Positions 8,153-16,400 of a DNA stretch of 28,476 bases are shown here, piece after piece. Under the pieces are notes generated by a model, which was given only the letters and a program-made list of their open reading frames with translations, made no database searches and was not told the DNA's origin. Origin of the DNA: a virus; IMG/VR virus record IMGVR_UViG_3300034062_000645, positions 1-28,476 of that record; one strand, written 5' to 3'. Made by a program: the position numbers and the translations under genes. How positions within the stretch are numbered: position 1 is the first letter of the stretch; each line of letters opens with the position of its first letter.

Positions 8153-8469
8153 TGGCACAAAAGAACGTAGTAGCCCCCCGGCTACCTAGCCCCCCGCAGG
8201 AGTATGACCCTGTTTACATGAACCAATTGTTGAGTTTGTTGCGGCTGTACTTCAACCAACTGGACAACGCTGGGCCAATGGCCGGGTCTACACAAACTAA
8301 CGGAACCGATGTAGTATCGGGCTTGAGCTTTTTTCCTACGTCTGGCACTTCCCCCAGCTTGCCGACGGATGCTGACTTCGCCAATTTAAGGATTGGGGAC
8401 GTTTACCGAGACACCACTACGGGTGCAACCATCAACAGCCAAGTGCTTAGAATAAAGACCGCATTATGA
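8152..8469 (+). CDS. Small phage structural-type protein, unknown
   Basis: This 105-aa protein is not assignable to a named family. It opens with a Pro-rich stretch (APRLPSPPQEYDPVY) leading into an amphipathic helix (MNQLLSLLRLYFNQLD). It ends with a short beta-type segment (NLRIGDVYRDTTTGATIN). The start overlaps the preceding stop as TAATG, and the end overlaps the next start as ATGA, so it is translated as part of the virion block. Small proteins of this shape occur between the stabilisation-like protein and the internal proteins in related phages. It may be a tail completion or adaptor part, but nothing in the sequence proves that. Confidence 0.55.
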   Translation: MAQKNVVAPRLPSPPQEYDPVYMNQLLSLLRLYFNQLDNAGPMAGSTQTNGTDVVSGLSFFPTSGTSPSLPTDADFANLRIGDVYRDTTTGATINSQVLRIKTAL

Positions 8470-9575
8470 GCCTCAGAAACGACCCCAACTATTTCCCCCA
8501 ACCCGATGTACCCACTAACGGTAACTACGGTAGTAATTTTGGCAAAGAACAGATGTACTACGGCTACTCGCCTAGTTCTGCAGCTATTGATGCAGCTAAT
8601 GCGGCGGCTGGAGAAAAAACCTACAGTAGCGGAAAGTACGTGTACAACCCAGCAACGGGTCAATACACATGGGTCCCCGCTGGTGCCGCTACTCCGACCC
8701 CGACAACTCCGACAACCCCAGTAACCACGCTAGAACCTCCCGGTGGTGCAGAGAACGGGCAAAGTCCGGGTCCGGGCGGCGGATACGGTATTCCCGGCGC
8801 TACTAACATCAATGGCGTTAGTGGACCAACTACGGGTTTAGCTTCGCTTGCAAATAGCGCAGCAGCTAGGCTCGGTAATATGAGCATAGACCCCATTACG
8901 GGGCAACAAAAACCCGGACTTTACGGTAGTGCGCTACGAGGCATCTCAGATGCACTTGCCAGAAACGTAGACCCAAGTTTTAGTCACGAGGGGCGTACAG
9001 GTCGTGGCGTAGGTTCCGTTGACATTGACGGCAAAACAGTTGATAAGACCGACTTAGGTTCTTTCAATATCGGGCCCACCGGTTTGACCGCAATAGACGC
9101 CCCCACGGCAGCGGAATCCCAAGCCCGTGCAGATGCTGTTTCAGGTGCTACGGCTGCTCCCATTGGCCCTGATAGTGGCCCATCAAGTGGTGCTGAAAGT
9201 GGTAGTGGTTATGGGGAGGGTCTTGGGGCAGGCTACGACAAAGCTAATGGCGGTGTAGTTGGGCGTTTTGCTCACGGTGGTCTAGGCTCCCTCGGCGGTT
9301 ACTCAGACGGTGGCAGGCTGCTGCGTGGGCCGGGTGATGGGGTGTCAGATAGCATCCCGGCAACTATTGGTAGAGCAAAAAAACCTGCGCGACTTGCCGA
9401 CGGGGAATTTGTGGTTCCTGCGCGTATCGTGTCCGAGCTAGGCAATGGGTCAACTGAAGCGGGTGCGCGTAAGCTGTATGCCATGCTTGCTCGTATTCAG
9501 GCAGGACGTAAAAAGTCTGTTGGTAGGGGCAAAGTAGCCGTTAACTCACGCATGGATAAACACCTGCCAGCATGA
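8466..9575 (+). CDS. Virion-type protein with GPGDGVSDSIPA / DGEFVVPA motif
   Basis: This 369-aa protein is rich in Gly, Pro, Ser and Thr and is probably largely disordered over residues 60-280. The conserved part is C-terminal: a Gly-rich run (GRFAHGGLGSLGGYSDGG), then GPGDGVSDSIPATIG from about residue 287, then ADGEFVVPARIVSELGNGST at about 311-330 and a basic helix. This module recurs at the ends of many phage tail and internal virion proteins and in some tape-measure proteins, but its role is unknown to me. Residues 65-95 are a Pro/Thr tract (TPTPTTPTTPVTTLEPPGG). Both ends overlap neighbours by ATGA. A virion location is inferred from context and motif. Confidence 0.55.
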   Translation: MSLRNDPNYFPQPDVPTNGNYGSNFGKEQMYYGYSPSSAAIDAANAAAGEKTYSSGKYVYNPATGQYTWVPAGAATPTPTTPTTPVTTLEPPGGAENGQSPGPGGGYGIPGATNINGVSGPTTGLASLANSAAARLGNMSIDPITGQQKPGLYGSALRGISDALARNVDPSFSHEGRTGRGVGSVDIDGKTVDKTDLGSFNIGPTGLTAIDAPTAAESQARADAVSGATAAPIGPDSGPSSGAESGSGYGEGLGAGYDKANGGVVGRFAHGGLGSLGGYSDGGRLLRGPGDGVSDSIPATIGRAKKPARLADGEFVVPARIVSELGNGSTEAGARKLYAMLARIQAGRKKSVGRGKVAVNSRMDKHLPA

Positions 9576-9979
9576 AAATACAGTATGTCGCCTCAGAGTG
9601 GGTGAACTATACTTGGGACAAGGTTGAGGGGTTTATATCCGATGCGTTGGCTCATTCCAATGGGGACTACACAGTAACGCATGCTAAGGTATTCGTAACC
9701 CAAGGTAAGTGGGCACTGATCGTCGCGGTTGATGATTCTGGTGTTATCCACGGTGCAGCGACAGTTGAGTTTTTCAATCGCCCTAATGATCGGGTTGCAT
9801 TTATTACCGCTATAGGCGGTAAGCTAGTAAGCAATGAGGATACGTTTGAGCAACTACGGGCCTATGCAAGGTCTATGGGTGCTACGGCTATCGAAGGTGC
9901 TGCTAGGGAATCAATTGCTAGGCTGTGGCAACGCTACGGCTTTAAAGAAAAATACCGTATTGTTGGGGTAAAGCTATGA
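9572..9979 (+). CDS. GNAT-fold acetyltransferase-like protein, probably degenerate
   Basis: This 135-aa protein has the overall layout of a GNAT domain. An N-terminal helix is followed by strands (WALIVAVDDSGVIHGAATVEF), a central strand AFITAIGGK, then the typical ending EQLRAYARSMGATAIEGAAR and IARLWQRYGFKEKYRIVGVKL. The usual acetyl-CoA loop (Q/RxxGxG/A) is not visible after the central strand, where GGKLVSNEDT stands instead. Catalysis is therefore doubtful and a structural role is possible. GNAT-like small proteins are commonly found just before the internal virion proteins of podoviruses. ATGA overlaps on both sides. A second GNAT domain, with an intact loop, is embedded in the giant protein downstream. 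Confidence 0.65.
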   Translation: MKIQYVASEWVNYTWDKVEGFISDALAHSNGDYTVTHAKVFVTQGKWALIVAVDDSGVIHGAATVEFFNRPNDRVAFITAIGGKLVSNEDTFEQLRAYARSMGATAIEGAARESIARLWQRYGFKEKYRIVGVKL

Positions 9980-12900
9980 ATATTTTGGACCTGAAACGCA
10001 AGCTGATGCCGTTGAACGGCTTTATGGGCGGCGGTTCCCCTGCTTCTTCAAGTGGCACATCGACTACGGGTTTACCCGACTGGGCTAAAGGCTATGCGCA
10101 AGACACGTTAGCCAAACAAGCCGCGCTTGCAGCCCGACCCTACGAAGCCTATGGGGCTAACCGTATTCAAGGTTTTGACCCCATGCAGGTACAAGCGCAG
10201 GACCAAGCTGCGAACATGAAAACCTCCCCCCTTACAGCGCAAGCGGCGGGTATAGCTGGGGACATCGCTAATAAAGCCAAATCGGCCTCTTATTCTCCGA
10301 GTGAATTTGGCAGTCAGTTTTCTGCGCCAAATCCATATGGGGCTAGCGCGTTTAGCAATCAGTTTTCTGCACCAGATAAATATACATCTAGCAACTTTGA
10401 CTACAACCAAGTTAATTCTCCAACCCTTACTGCCTATCAAATGCAAGGGCCAGCGGATGTGTTCGGCCAAAAAACTTCTGCTGCCCAGTTGCAAAAGGCT
10501 CCCGAAGTCTCCGCTGCCCAGTTGCAAGGACCCGAGCGTACAAGTTTTGAACGCGCTGAGGCCGAACGAATCCAAGCGTTGCCCTTGCGCGATTTGCAAA
10601 TGCAGGCTGCAGGGGATATTTCAGCAGAACGTATCGGCACAAATAGTTTTACCCAACCCGGCACTGCCGATGCCTACATGTCACCGTACATGCAGAGTGT
10701 CGTCGATATACAAAAGCGAGAGGCTGCACGGCAATCGGGGATTCAAGGAACGCAGCAGCAAGCACAGGCTGCTCAAGCGGGGGCTTTTGGCGGTTCGCGG
10801 GACGCTATCATGCGTGCAGAGCGGGAGCGAAATCTTGCTCAACAGATGGGGGATATACAAGCTACGGGGTCACAAGCAGGTTTTCAAAACGCACAGCAAC
10901 AGTTCAATGCAGAGCAAGCAGCACGACTTCAGGCAGCACAGGCTAACCAACAAACAGGTCTTACTGCTGCGCAGGCAAATCAAGGGGTTCAGCAACAAGC
11001 GGGACTTCAAAACCTAAGCGCTGGACTGCAGACGCAAGGGCTTCAAGCGCAAACAGGGCTTCAAGCCCAGCAATCTAATCAGCAGACCGGGCTGCAGGCG
11101 TTGTTAGCAAATCAACAAGCTGGTATGCAAACGGGGCAGTTCAATTCTCAGATGGGCTACAACACCAATCTGCAAAATGCTCAGTTGGCGCAACAAGCGG
11201 CACTGTCAAACCAATCGCTAAAAGGGCAGTATGGTCTGCAGCAAGGGCAGTTTAACCAAGCCGCATCAATGCAAGACGCTCAGTTGGCGCAACAAGCGGC
11301 ACTGGCAAACCAGCAAGCCGGTTTGACCGTAGGACAACAAAATCTCGCGGCTAACCTACAAACACAGCAGCTTGGTTCTGGACAAAGTATGCAGGCACAA
11401 CTTGCCAATCAGCAGGCGGGTTTAACTGCGCAACAAGCAGCGGAGCAGTCTAGGCAGTTTGGTGCTAATCAAGGTATGACTAGCGCTCAGATGGCCGCTC
11501 AGTACGGACTAGCTGGGCAACAAGCAGCGGAGCAGTCTAAGCAGTTTGGTGCTAATCAAGGTATGACTAGCGCTCAGATGGCCGCTCAGTACGGACTAGC
11601 TGGGCAGCAAGCAGCGGAGCAGTCTAAGCAGTTTGGTGCAAACTACGGCATGCAAGGACTTCAGACAGGTCTGACTGCCTCAGGGCAGTTGGGTGGTTTG
11701 GGTGCACAGCAGTTCCAGCAAGGTATGGATGTCAATCAGTTACAAGCTGCCTACGGTGCGCAGAAACAAGCTATGGGGCAGCAGGGGCTGAATCAAGCGT
11801 ACCAAGACTATCAGAACCAGCGGGAGTACCCGCAGCAACAGTTGAGCAACATGGCTAACATGATGCGTGGCCTTCCGATTGGCAGCACCACTAATTACAC
11901 CGGCACTCAAAATCCGGGTTCACCATCGTTTGGTCAGATGTTAGGTTCCGCAGGCTCTGCTGCTTGGGGTCTGAAACAATTCTTTGCTGATGGCGGTAGT
12001 GTTGATAGCCAACAGAACATTGAGTCCATCGTATCCAAGTTGTCAGATCAACAGTTGACTCAGGCTGAAGAAGCGGCGAAAGCCCGTGGGGATCAAGAGC
12101 AACTGCAGGCCATTCAAATGGAGAAAGCTGCCCGTGCCTCTATGCAGCGTGGTCTTGGCGCTATGCCCGTAAACATGGACGAGATGCTGCCGACTGAACA
12201 GAGCATGGCCCGTGGCGGCATCGTTGCTTTTAATGGGGCCAGCGGTAGCGATGTTTCTGGGGGTGATGGCGAAGAAGATGAAACTAATGCTCCCGCCCAA
12301 GGTCCGGGCAATCCGGTGGTGTACAACGAAGCACTCCAAAACCAACTGGCGCAAATAAAGGCTCTTGCTGGCTTTAAGTACAAGTCTATGGACCCGGAAG
12401 AGTACGACCGACGTATTGAAGCTCGGAGGGCTTCTTTGCTCAAAGGGGCTGGAGAAACCCCCTACGCAGGTATGCGTGAAGACGTTAAGCGCATGGAAGA
12501 AGACAGCGCCAAGAATCTAAAGGAGGGTAGGGGCCTAGCGGCACTCCAAGCTGCTGCAGCTATGCTCGAAGGCAATAGTTTTTCCCGTGCTGTGGGGGCA
12601 GGGGTTAGTACGTTTGCTGGTGCTTATAGTGCAGCAGCTAAAGCTAGCCGAGCAGAAAAAGATGCGCGGCAACGGAAGTTGGAAAACATTGCTGATGCCG
12701 AGCGCAAAGAAAGAATGGGTCTCAATACAGCCGCTATTGCCGCTGCAGATCAAGCGCGGAAAGACCACCAAGACGAACAAAAAGCCGGAGCTGAAAAAAT
12801 TAAGAATATGGGCGTGCTGTATAGCGGACTTGCTCGCTCTGCTAAACCCGGTGCTGTTAAAGCCCCAACACCTCCTAAGGCTGCTGAATTGGCTATCCAG

Positions 12901-13401
12901 TCTGCGGTTAAGACTCGTATGGCTAGAGAGAAGCCAAAGGGGGATGAGACTCCTGAGATGATGCAGGACCGAATTACTTCCGAAGAGTCTAATCGTGTGT
13001 TAGCCATGCAGCAGCAGAGGCAGATTTTTAGCATGGCGGATATAGGTGGGACAAGTGCCGCGCTCAAAGGTGAGTCACAGGACACCACTAAACAAAAATA
13101 CGCTAGCGAAGCAGCGGCTAAAGCACGAAAAGACGTATCAATAACTATACCGTTTATAAATGCTTCCGACCCAGTTAGAGCACAGATGTTGGCGGACGCA
13201 GAAAGTAAAGCGTACGCTGGTTACAACTTGAAACCCCCCCAAACCACCCCTGCTCTCGCTGCCCCCGCTAAAGCTGCCGCTGCTCCTGCTAAAACTGTGC
13301 CAGCTTCTCAAATCCCTGCGGGGACTACGTTTGGAAAAGCTGTACCCGGAAAAGGAACTGAAGTTCTCAAGGATGGTAAAGTTATAGGCTACGCAAACTA
13401 A
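9976..13401 (+). CDS. Large Gln/Ala-rich repeat protein, likely internal virion protein
   Basis: This 1141-aa protein starts with a Gly/Ser linker and LPDWAKGYAQDTLAKQAALA. The middle (about residues 250-640) is an extreme Gln/Ala/Asn-rich repeat region with units such as NQQAGL, AQLAQQAAL and QAAEQSKQFGANQGMTSAQM, likely forming long helices or coiled coils. Residues 670-680 (FADGGSVDSQQN) and 744-752 (MARGGIVAF) carry a Gly-rich motif frequent in virion-internal proteins of environmental phages. Charged helices follow, and the C-terminus is Ala/Pro-rich with a short KDGKVIGYAN end. It sits between a GNAT-like gene and the giant polyvalent gene. An internal or ejected virion protein is the best reading; a fibrous or tape-like role is the alternative. 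Confidence 0.6.
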   Translation: MNILDLKRKLMPLNGFMGGGSPASSSGTSTTGLPDWAKGYAQDTLAKQAALAARPYEAYGANRIQGFDPMQVQAQDQAANMKTSPLTAQAAGIAGDIANKAKSASYSPSEFGSQFSAPNPYGASAFSNQFSAPDKYTSSNFDYNQVNSPTLTAYQMQGPADVFGQKTSAAQLQKAPEVSAAQLQGPERTSFERAEAERIQALPLRDLQMQAAGDISAERIGTNSFTQPGTADAYMSPYMQSVVDIQKREAARQSGIQGTQQQAQAAQAGAFGGSRDAIMRAERERNLAQQMGDIQATGSQAGFQNAQQQFNAEQAARLQAAQANQQTGLTAAQANQGVQQQAGLQNLSAGLQTQGLQAQTGLQAQQSNQQTGLQALLANQQAGMQTGQFNSQMGYNTNLQNAQLAQQAALSNQSLKGQYGLQQGQFNQAASMQDAQLAQQAALANQQAGLTVGQQNLAANLQTQQLGSGQSMQAQLANQQAGLTAQQAAEQSRQFGANQGMTSAQMAAQYGLAGQQAAEQSKQFGANQGMTSAQMAAQYGLAGQQAAEQSKQFGANYGMQGLQTGLTASGQLGGLGAQQFQQGMDVNQLQAAYGAQKQAMGQQGLNQAYQDYQNQREYPQQQLSNMANMMRGLPIGSTTNYTGTQNPGSPSFGQMLGSAGSAAWGLKQFFADGGSVDSQQNIESIVSKLSDQQLTQAEEAAKARGDQEQLQAIQMEKAARASMQRGLGAMPVNMDEMLPTEQSMARGGIVAFNGASGSDVSGGDGEEDETNAPAQGPGNPVVYNEALQNQLAQIKALAGFKYKSMDPEEYDRRIEARRASLLKGAGETPYAGMREDVKRMEEDSAKNLKEGRGLAALQAAAAMLEGNSFSRAVGAGVSTFAGAYSAAAKASRAEKDARQRKLENIADAERKERMGLNTAAIAAADQARKDHQDEQKAGAEKIKNMGVLYSGLARSAKPGAVKAPTPPKAAELAIQSAVKTRMAREKPKGDETPEMMQDRITSEESNRVLAMQQQRQIFSMADIGGTSAALKGESQDTTKQKYASEAAAKARKDVSITIPFINASDPVRAQMLADAESKAYAGYNLKPPQTTPALAAPAKAAAAPAKTVPASQIPAGTTFGKAVPGKGTEVLKDGKVIGYAN
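11434..11640 (+). repeat. 87-bp tandem repeat, about 2.4 copies
   Basis: Copies start at 11434, 11521 and 11608 (the last is partial). Each begins CAAGCAGCGGAGCAGTCTA and encodes 29 residues starting QAAEQSKQFGANQGM and ending QYGLAGQ. The two full copies differ at very few bases (for example TCTAGG versus TCTAAG, and the final Gln codon CAA versus CAG), so the duplication is recent. The repeat keeps the reading frame and extends the Gln/Ala-rich region. Confidence 0.9.
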
Positions 13402-13412
13402 CTAGGTACGGT

Positions 13413-16400
13413 ATGGCTCAGAAATTCACTTCTTTTACGCCGCTAGAAGAAGCAGCGCCTACATTTACCACGTTTACACCCATAGAGGAGCCAGAAACAG
13501 GGAGAGCGCAGGGCTTATCTGCGCTCTTCCCATCCGTTATGCGTGGTGGTCGGGGCCTTGTGTCTCTGGGTGGTGATGTACTTCCAGCTATGGTCGGCAA
13601 AGCATTTGGCGCAAACGAGTACGCCACAAAGCAAATGCAGGAGGCTGCGGCTTACAATAAAGAAACCGAAGAGCGTTATCCCGCCGCTGTTGGCTCGTAC
13701 AAAAACGTCAAGGACATTGGTACTGGGTTTACTTACGTAGTTGAAGCCGTAGGCGAAGCTATCCCGTCGCTCATCCCGAGTTTGTTTACTGGTGGCGTTG
13801 CGGGCATAGCAGGACGCAGTGCAGTGGCTGCTGCTAAACTGGCTGCAGAAAAAGCTGCTGTGGCCCAAGCGGCCAAGGGTGCTACCGCAGAGGTAGTAAA
13901 AGACGCTGCCATGAAGGCGGGCGTGGCTGCGGCTAACAAGGTAGCCCTAAAGTACCAAGCGGTTGGTGCTGTCGCTGGCTCCGCTGCCCAGAACGTACCT
14001 GATGTTTTCCAGAACATCTACGAGAAGACCGGCAAGATGGACTTGGGTACCGCCATTGTGGCGGGCGGGTTTAATGCTGCGCTGGATGCAGTGCTGCCCG
14101 TTATGCTGCTGCGCAAAGCTAATATAGGGGGCATACCGTCGGAGGCAATTGCTGCAGCTTGGTACAAGCGCATGGGTAAGGGCGCGGCGGTGGGGTTTGC
14201 AACCGAGGGTGGTACCGAGGCTGTTCAGGAGATGTCGAGTGCTGCGGCTGAAAAGTTTGTAGACAACAACCTCAACTTCTTCACCGAGAAAAACTTTGAG
14301 CGGTTTATTGATGCGGGCCTAAAAGGCGGCATCGGTGGTGGGGCTATTACAAGTGCTACAGATGTCGTAACCGGTAAAGGGCCGGAGAAAAAAACTCCTG
14401 AGCCAAAAGGCTTTACCTCGTTCACACCGATTACTCCTGCTACCACACCCACCACACCCACTGAAAAACAACAGGCTCGGCAGGATGCAGTTGCGCAGCG
14501 TGCACAGCAGCTTGAGGAGCAGAGCGGTATTACCGCTGATGATGCTGTCCGTATTGCCGAGGATGACATTGCCGCCGAGGAAGCCAAGATTGCTGGGTTG
14601 ACTGCATTCAATGCACCGAAGGTTGAGCAGGCTGTTAGTGGCGCGGAGATGGAACGAGAGTCGCCAGTAAAGATTCGTGCTACTGAGCTTATTGACGCGG
14701 GGATGGACCCCCAGACTGCGTACGCAACAGCCCAGCAGCAAGTGCAGGAGGGGGTAGAAAACGATGTCCTCGCAGGAGAAGAAGGTGCCAGAGATGTTAC
14801 AGGACCTAAACTTACAACAAGTAGAAAGCGCACTGCAGTGGTTAGCAAACCCATTGCAAGAGCCCCCGCCGCAGGACCTGCAGCACCTACAGGAGTTGGA
14901 GTGGTTCCTCCTGCAGAGGATGTTGGACTCTCTGATGTGGGAGAAACGACTCAACCCGCTGCAGTAGCTGAAGCCCCCACGGAACAAACCGACGACACTG
15001 CATTTGTACCCCCTGCCGACGCAGTAGCAACGGAACCCAAACCCGCAGCAGCGCCAAAGGTAGCTAAGGTATCAAAAGCAGCCAAGGAAATGCCGCCCCA
15101 GTTGGTTGATTTAACTGTAGCCCAAGCCGCGACTGACCCTGCGGAGATGCAAAAGCACCTTGCCGACATAAAAGCAGAGTACGATACGTTTCTAAGTACA
15201 AACGGTAGCCGCCCCAAAAAAGATACAGACAGGCGCGTGCGCTTTGATGCGCTTAACACTGCGTTCCGAGAACTGAAGGCAAAGTTAGAGCCAGCGGTTG
15301 CCGAAGCCCCAGTAGCCGAAGCCCCAGTAGCCGAAGCCCCAGTAGCCGAAGCCCCAGTAGCCGAAGCCCCAGTAGCCGAAGCCCCGGTAGCCGAAGCCCC
15401 AGTAGCCGAAGCCCCAGTAGCCGAAGCCCCGGTAGTTGAAACCACCACTGCCCCCGCAGAGAAAAAACAACCTGTGGTGTACGAAAAGGGTGCATACATA
15501 CCACCGGATGAAAAAGGTGGAGACCCTAGAGCATCGGCAGGATTTAAGGTACTAGACGAAGATAACGATCTTTCGGAGAACCTAGCTGGTGCTACGCTCA
15601 TAACCGGTATGAACACCGCAAGTAGAAATGCTGGCGATGGGTCTAGGCTGCTTAAAAGCATCACCGATTGGGCCGACAATAACGGCACAACACTGGCACT
15701 TGTACCCGCTGCGTCTCCCGATGCTGAGCTAGGCGGGTTGTCCCAAGAACAGTTGAAAGACTGGTATGCGCGGAATGGGTTTGAGGACCGCGCAGATTAC
15801 ATGGTGCGGGAACCCGCTGGCAAAAAAGCCGAAGCCCCAGTAGCCGAAGCCCCAGTAGCCGAAGCCCCAGTAGCCGAAGCCCCAGTAGTTGAAGCTCCAG
15901 TAGCCAAAGCCAAAAAACCTGATAGCTGGGCGGATTTTGTAGACGACATATCAAAAGAAGTTGACCGAGAGCTTGCTATTGAGCAACCAGAGTACGAGGG
16001 GTATGAGCGTGAACTGCATCTCAGTAAGAGTGCGTATACGCAAGCTAAGGGCACGTCCACAATTACCCCCTTACTCAATGCTGAGCTTGCAGAGGAGCGA
16101 CAAAAGCGCCGTGCGCGGTTAGAGACTTCAGCCGAAGCGTACAAAAAAGAAAAATCGGAACGGGCCACCAAAAGAGAAATTGCAGAAGCTGCGGAAACAA
16201 AACCCACCGAAGAAACTAAAAAGCGGGCTGGTGCGGTGGATGTTGTGGAGAGATCATTAGAGATTGTTGGTGCTCTCCAAGAAGTAGCTGGGTCTACAAG
16301 TTTTCCTGTGGGCACAAGAACAAACGCAAGGAAGTACTTAGCTGAAATTGCTCGGGCTAACAGCGAAAACGAAGCCCCAGAAGGCAGCTTGGAACCAGCG

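Noticed and set aside
10301-11017. Plus-strand ORF of 238 aa in another frame of the Gln-rich gene
   Set aside because: Shadow frame caused by repetitive CAA/GCA codons; no ribosome site and the product lacks domain character.
14225-14987. Antisense ORFs of 209 and 222 aa
   Set aside because: Opposite a strongly supported coding frame, Ser/Cys-rich composition without motifs, no start signal.
14951-15688. Long antisense ORFs (245, 83, 61 and 97 aa) with GATGAS or GLRLLGLRLLG-type repeats over the APVAE arrays
   Set aside because: They are made by the 15-nt repeat, which keeps several frames open on both strands; no ribosome site, and the plus-strand frame carries the GNAT domain.
15291-15912. 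Possible CRISPR array
   Set aside because: The 15-nt units are contiguous with no spacers and encode protein in frame.
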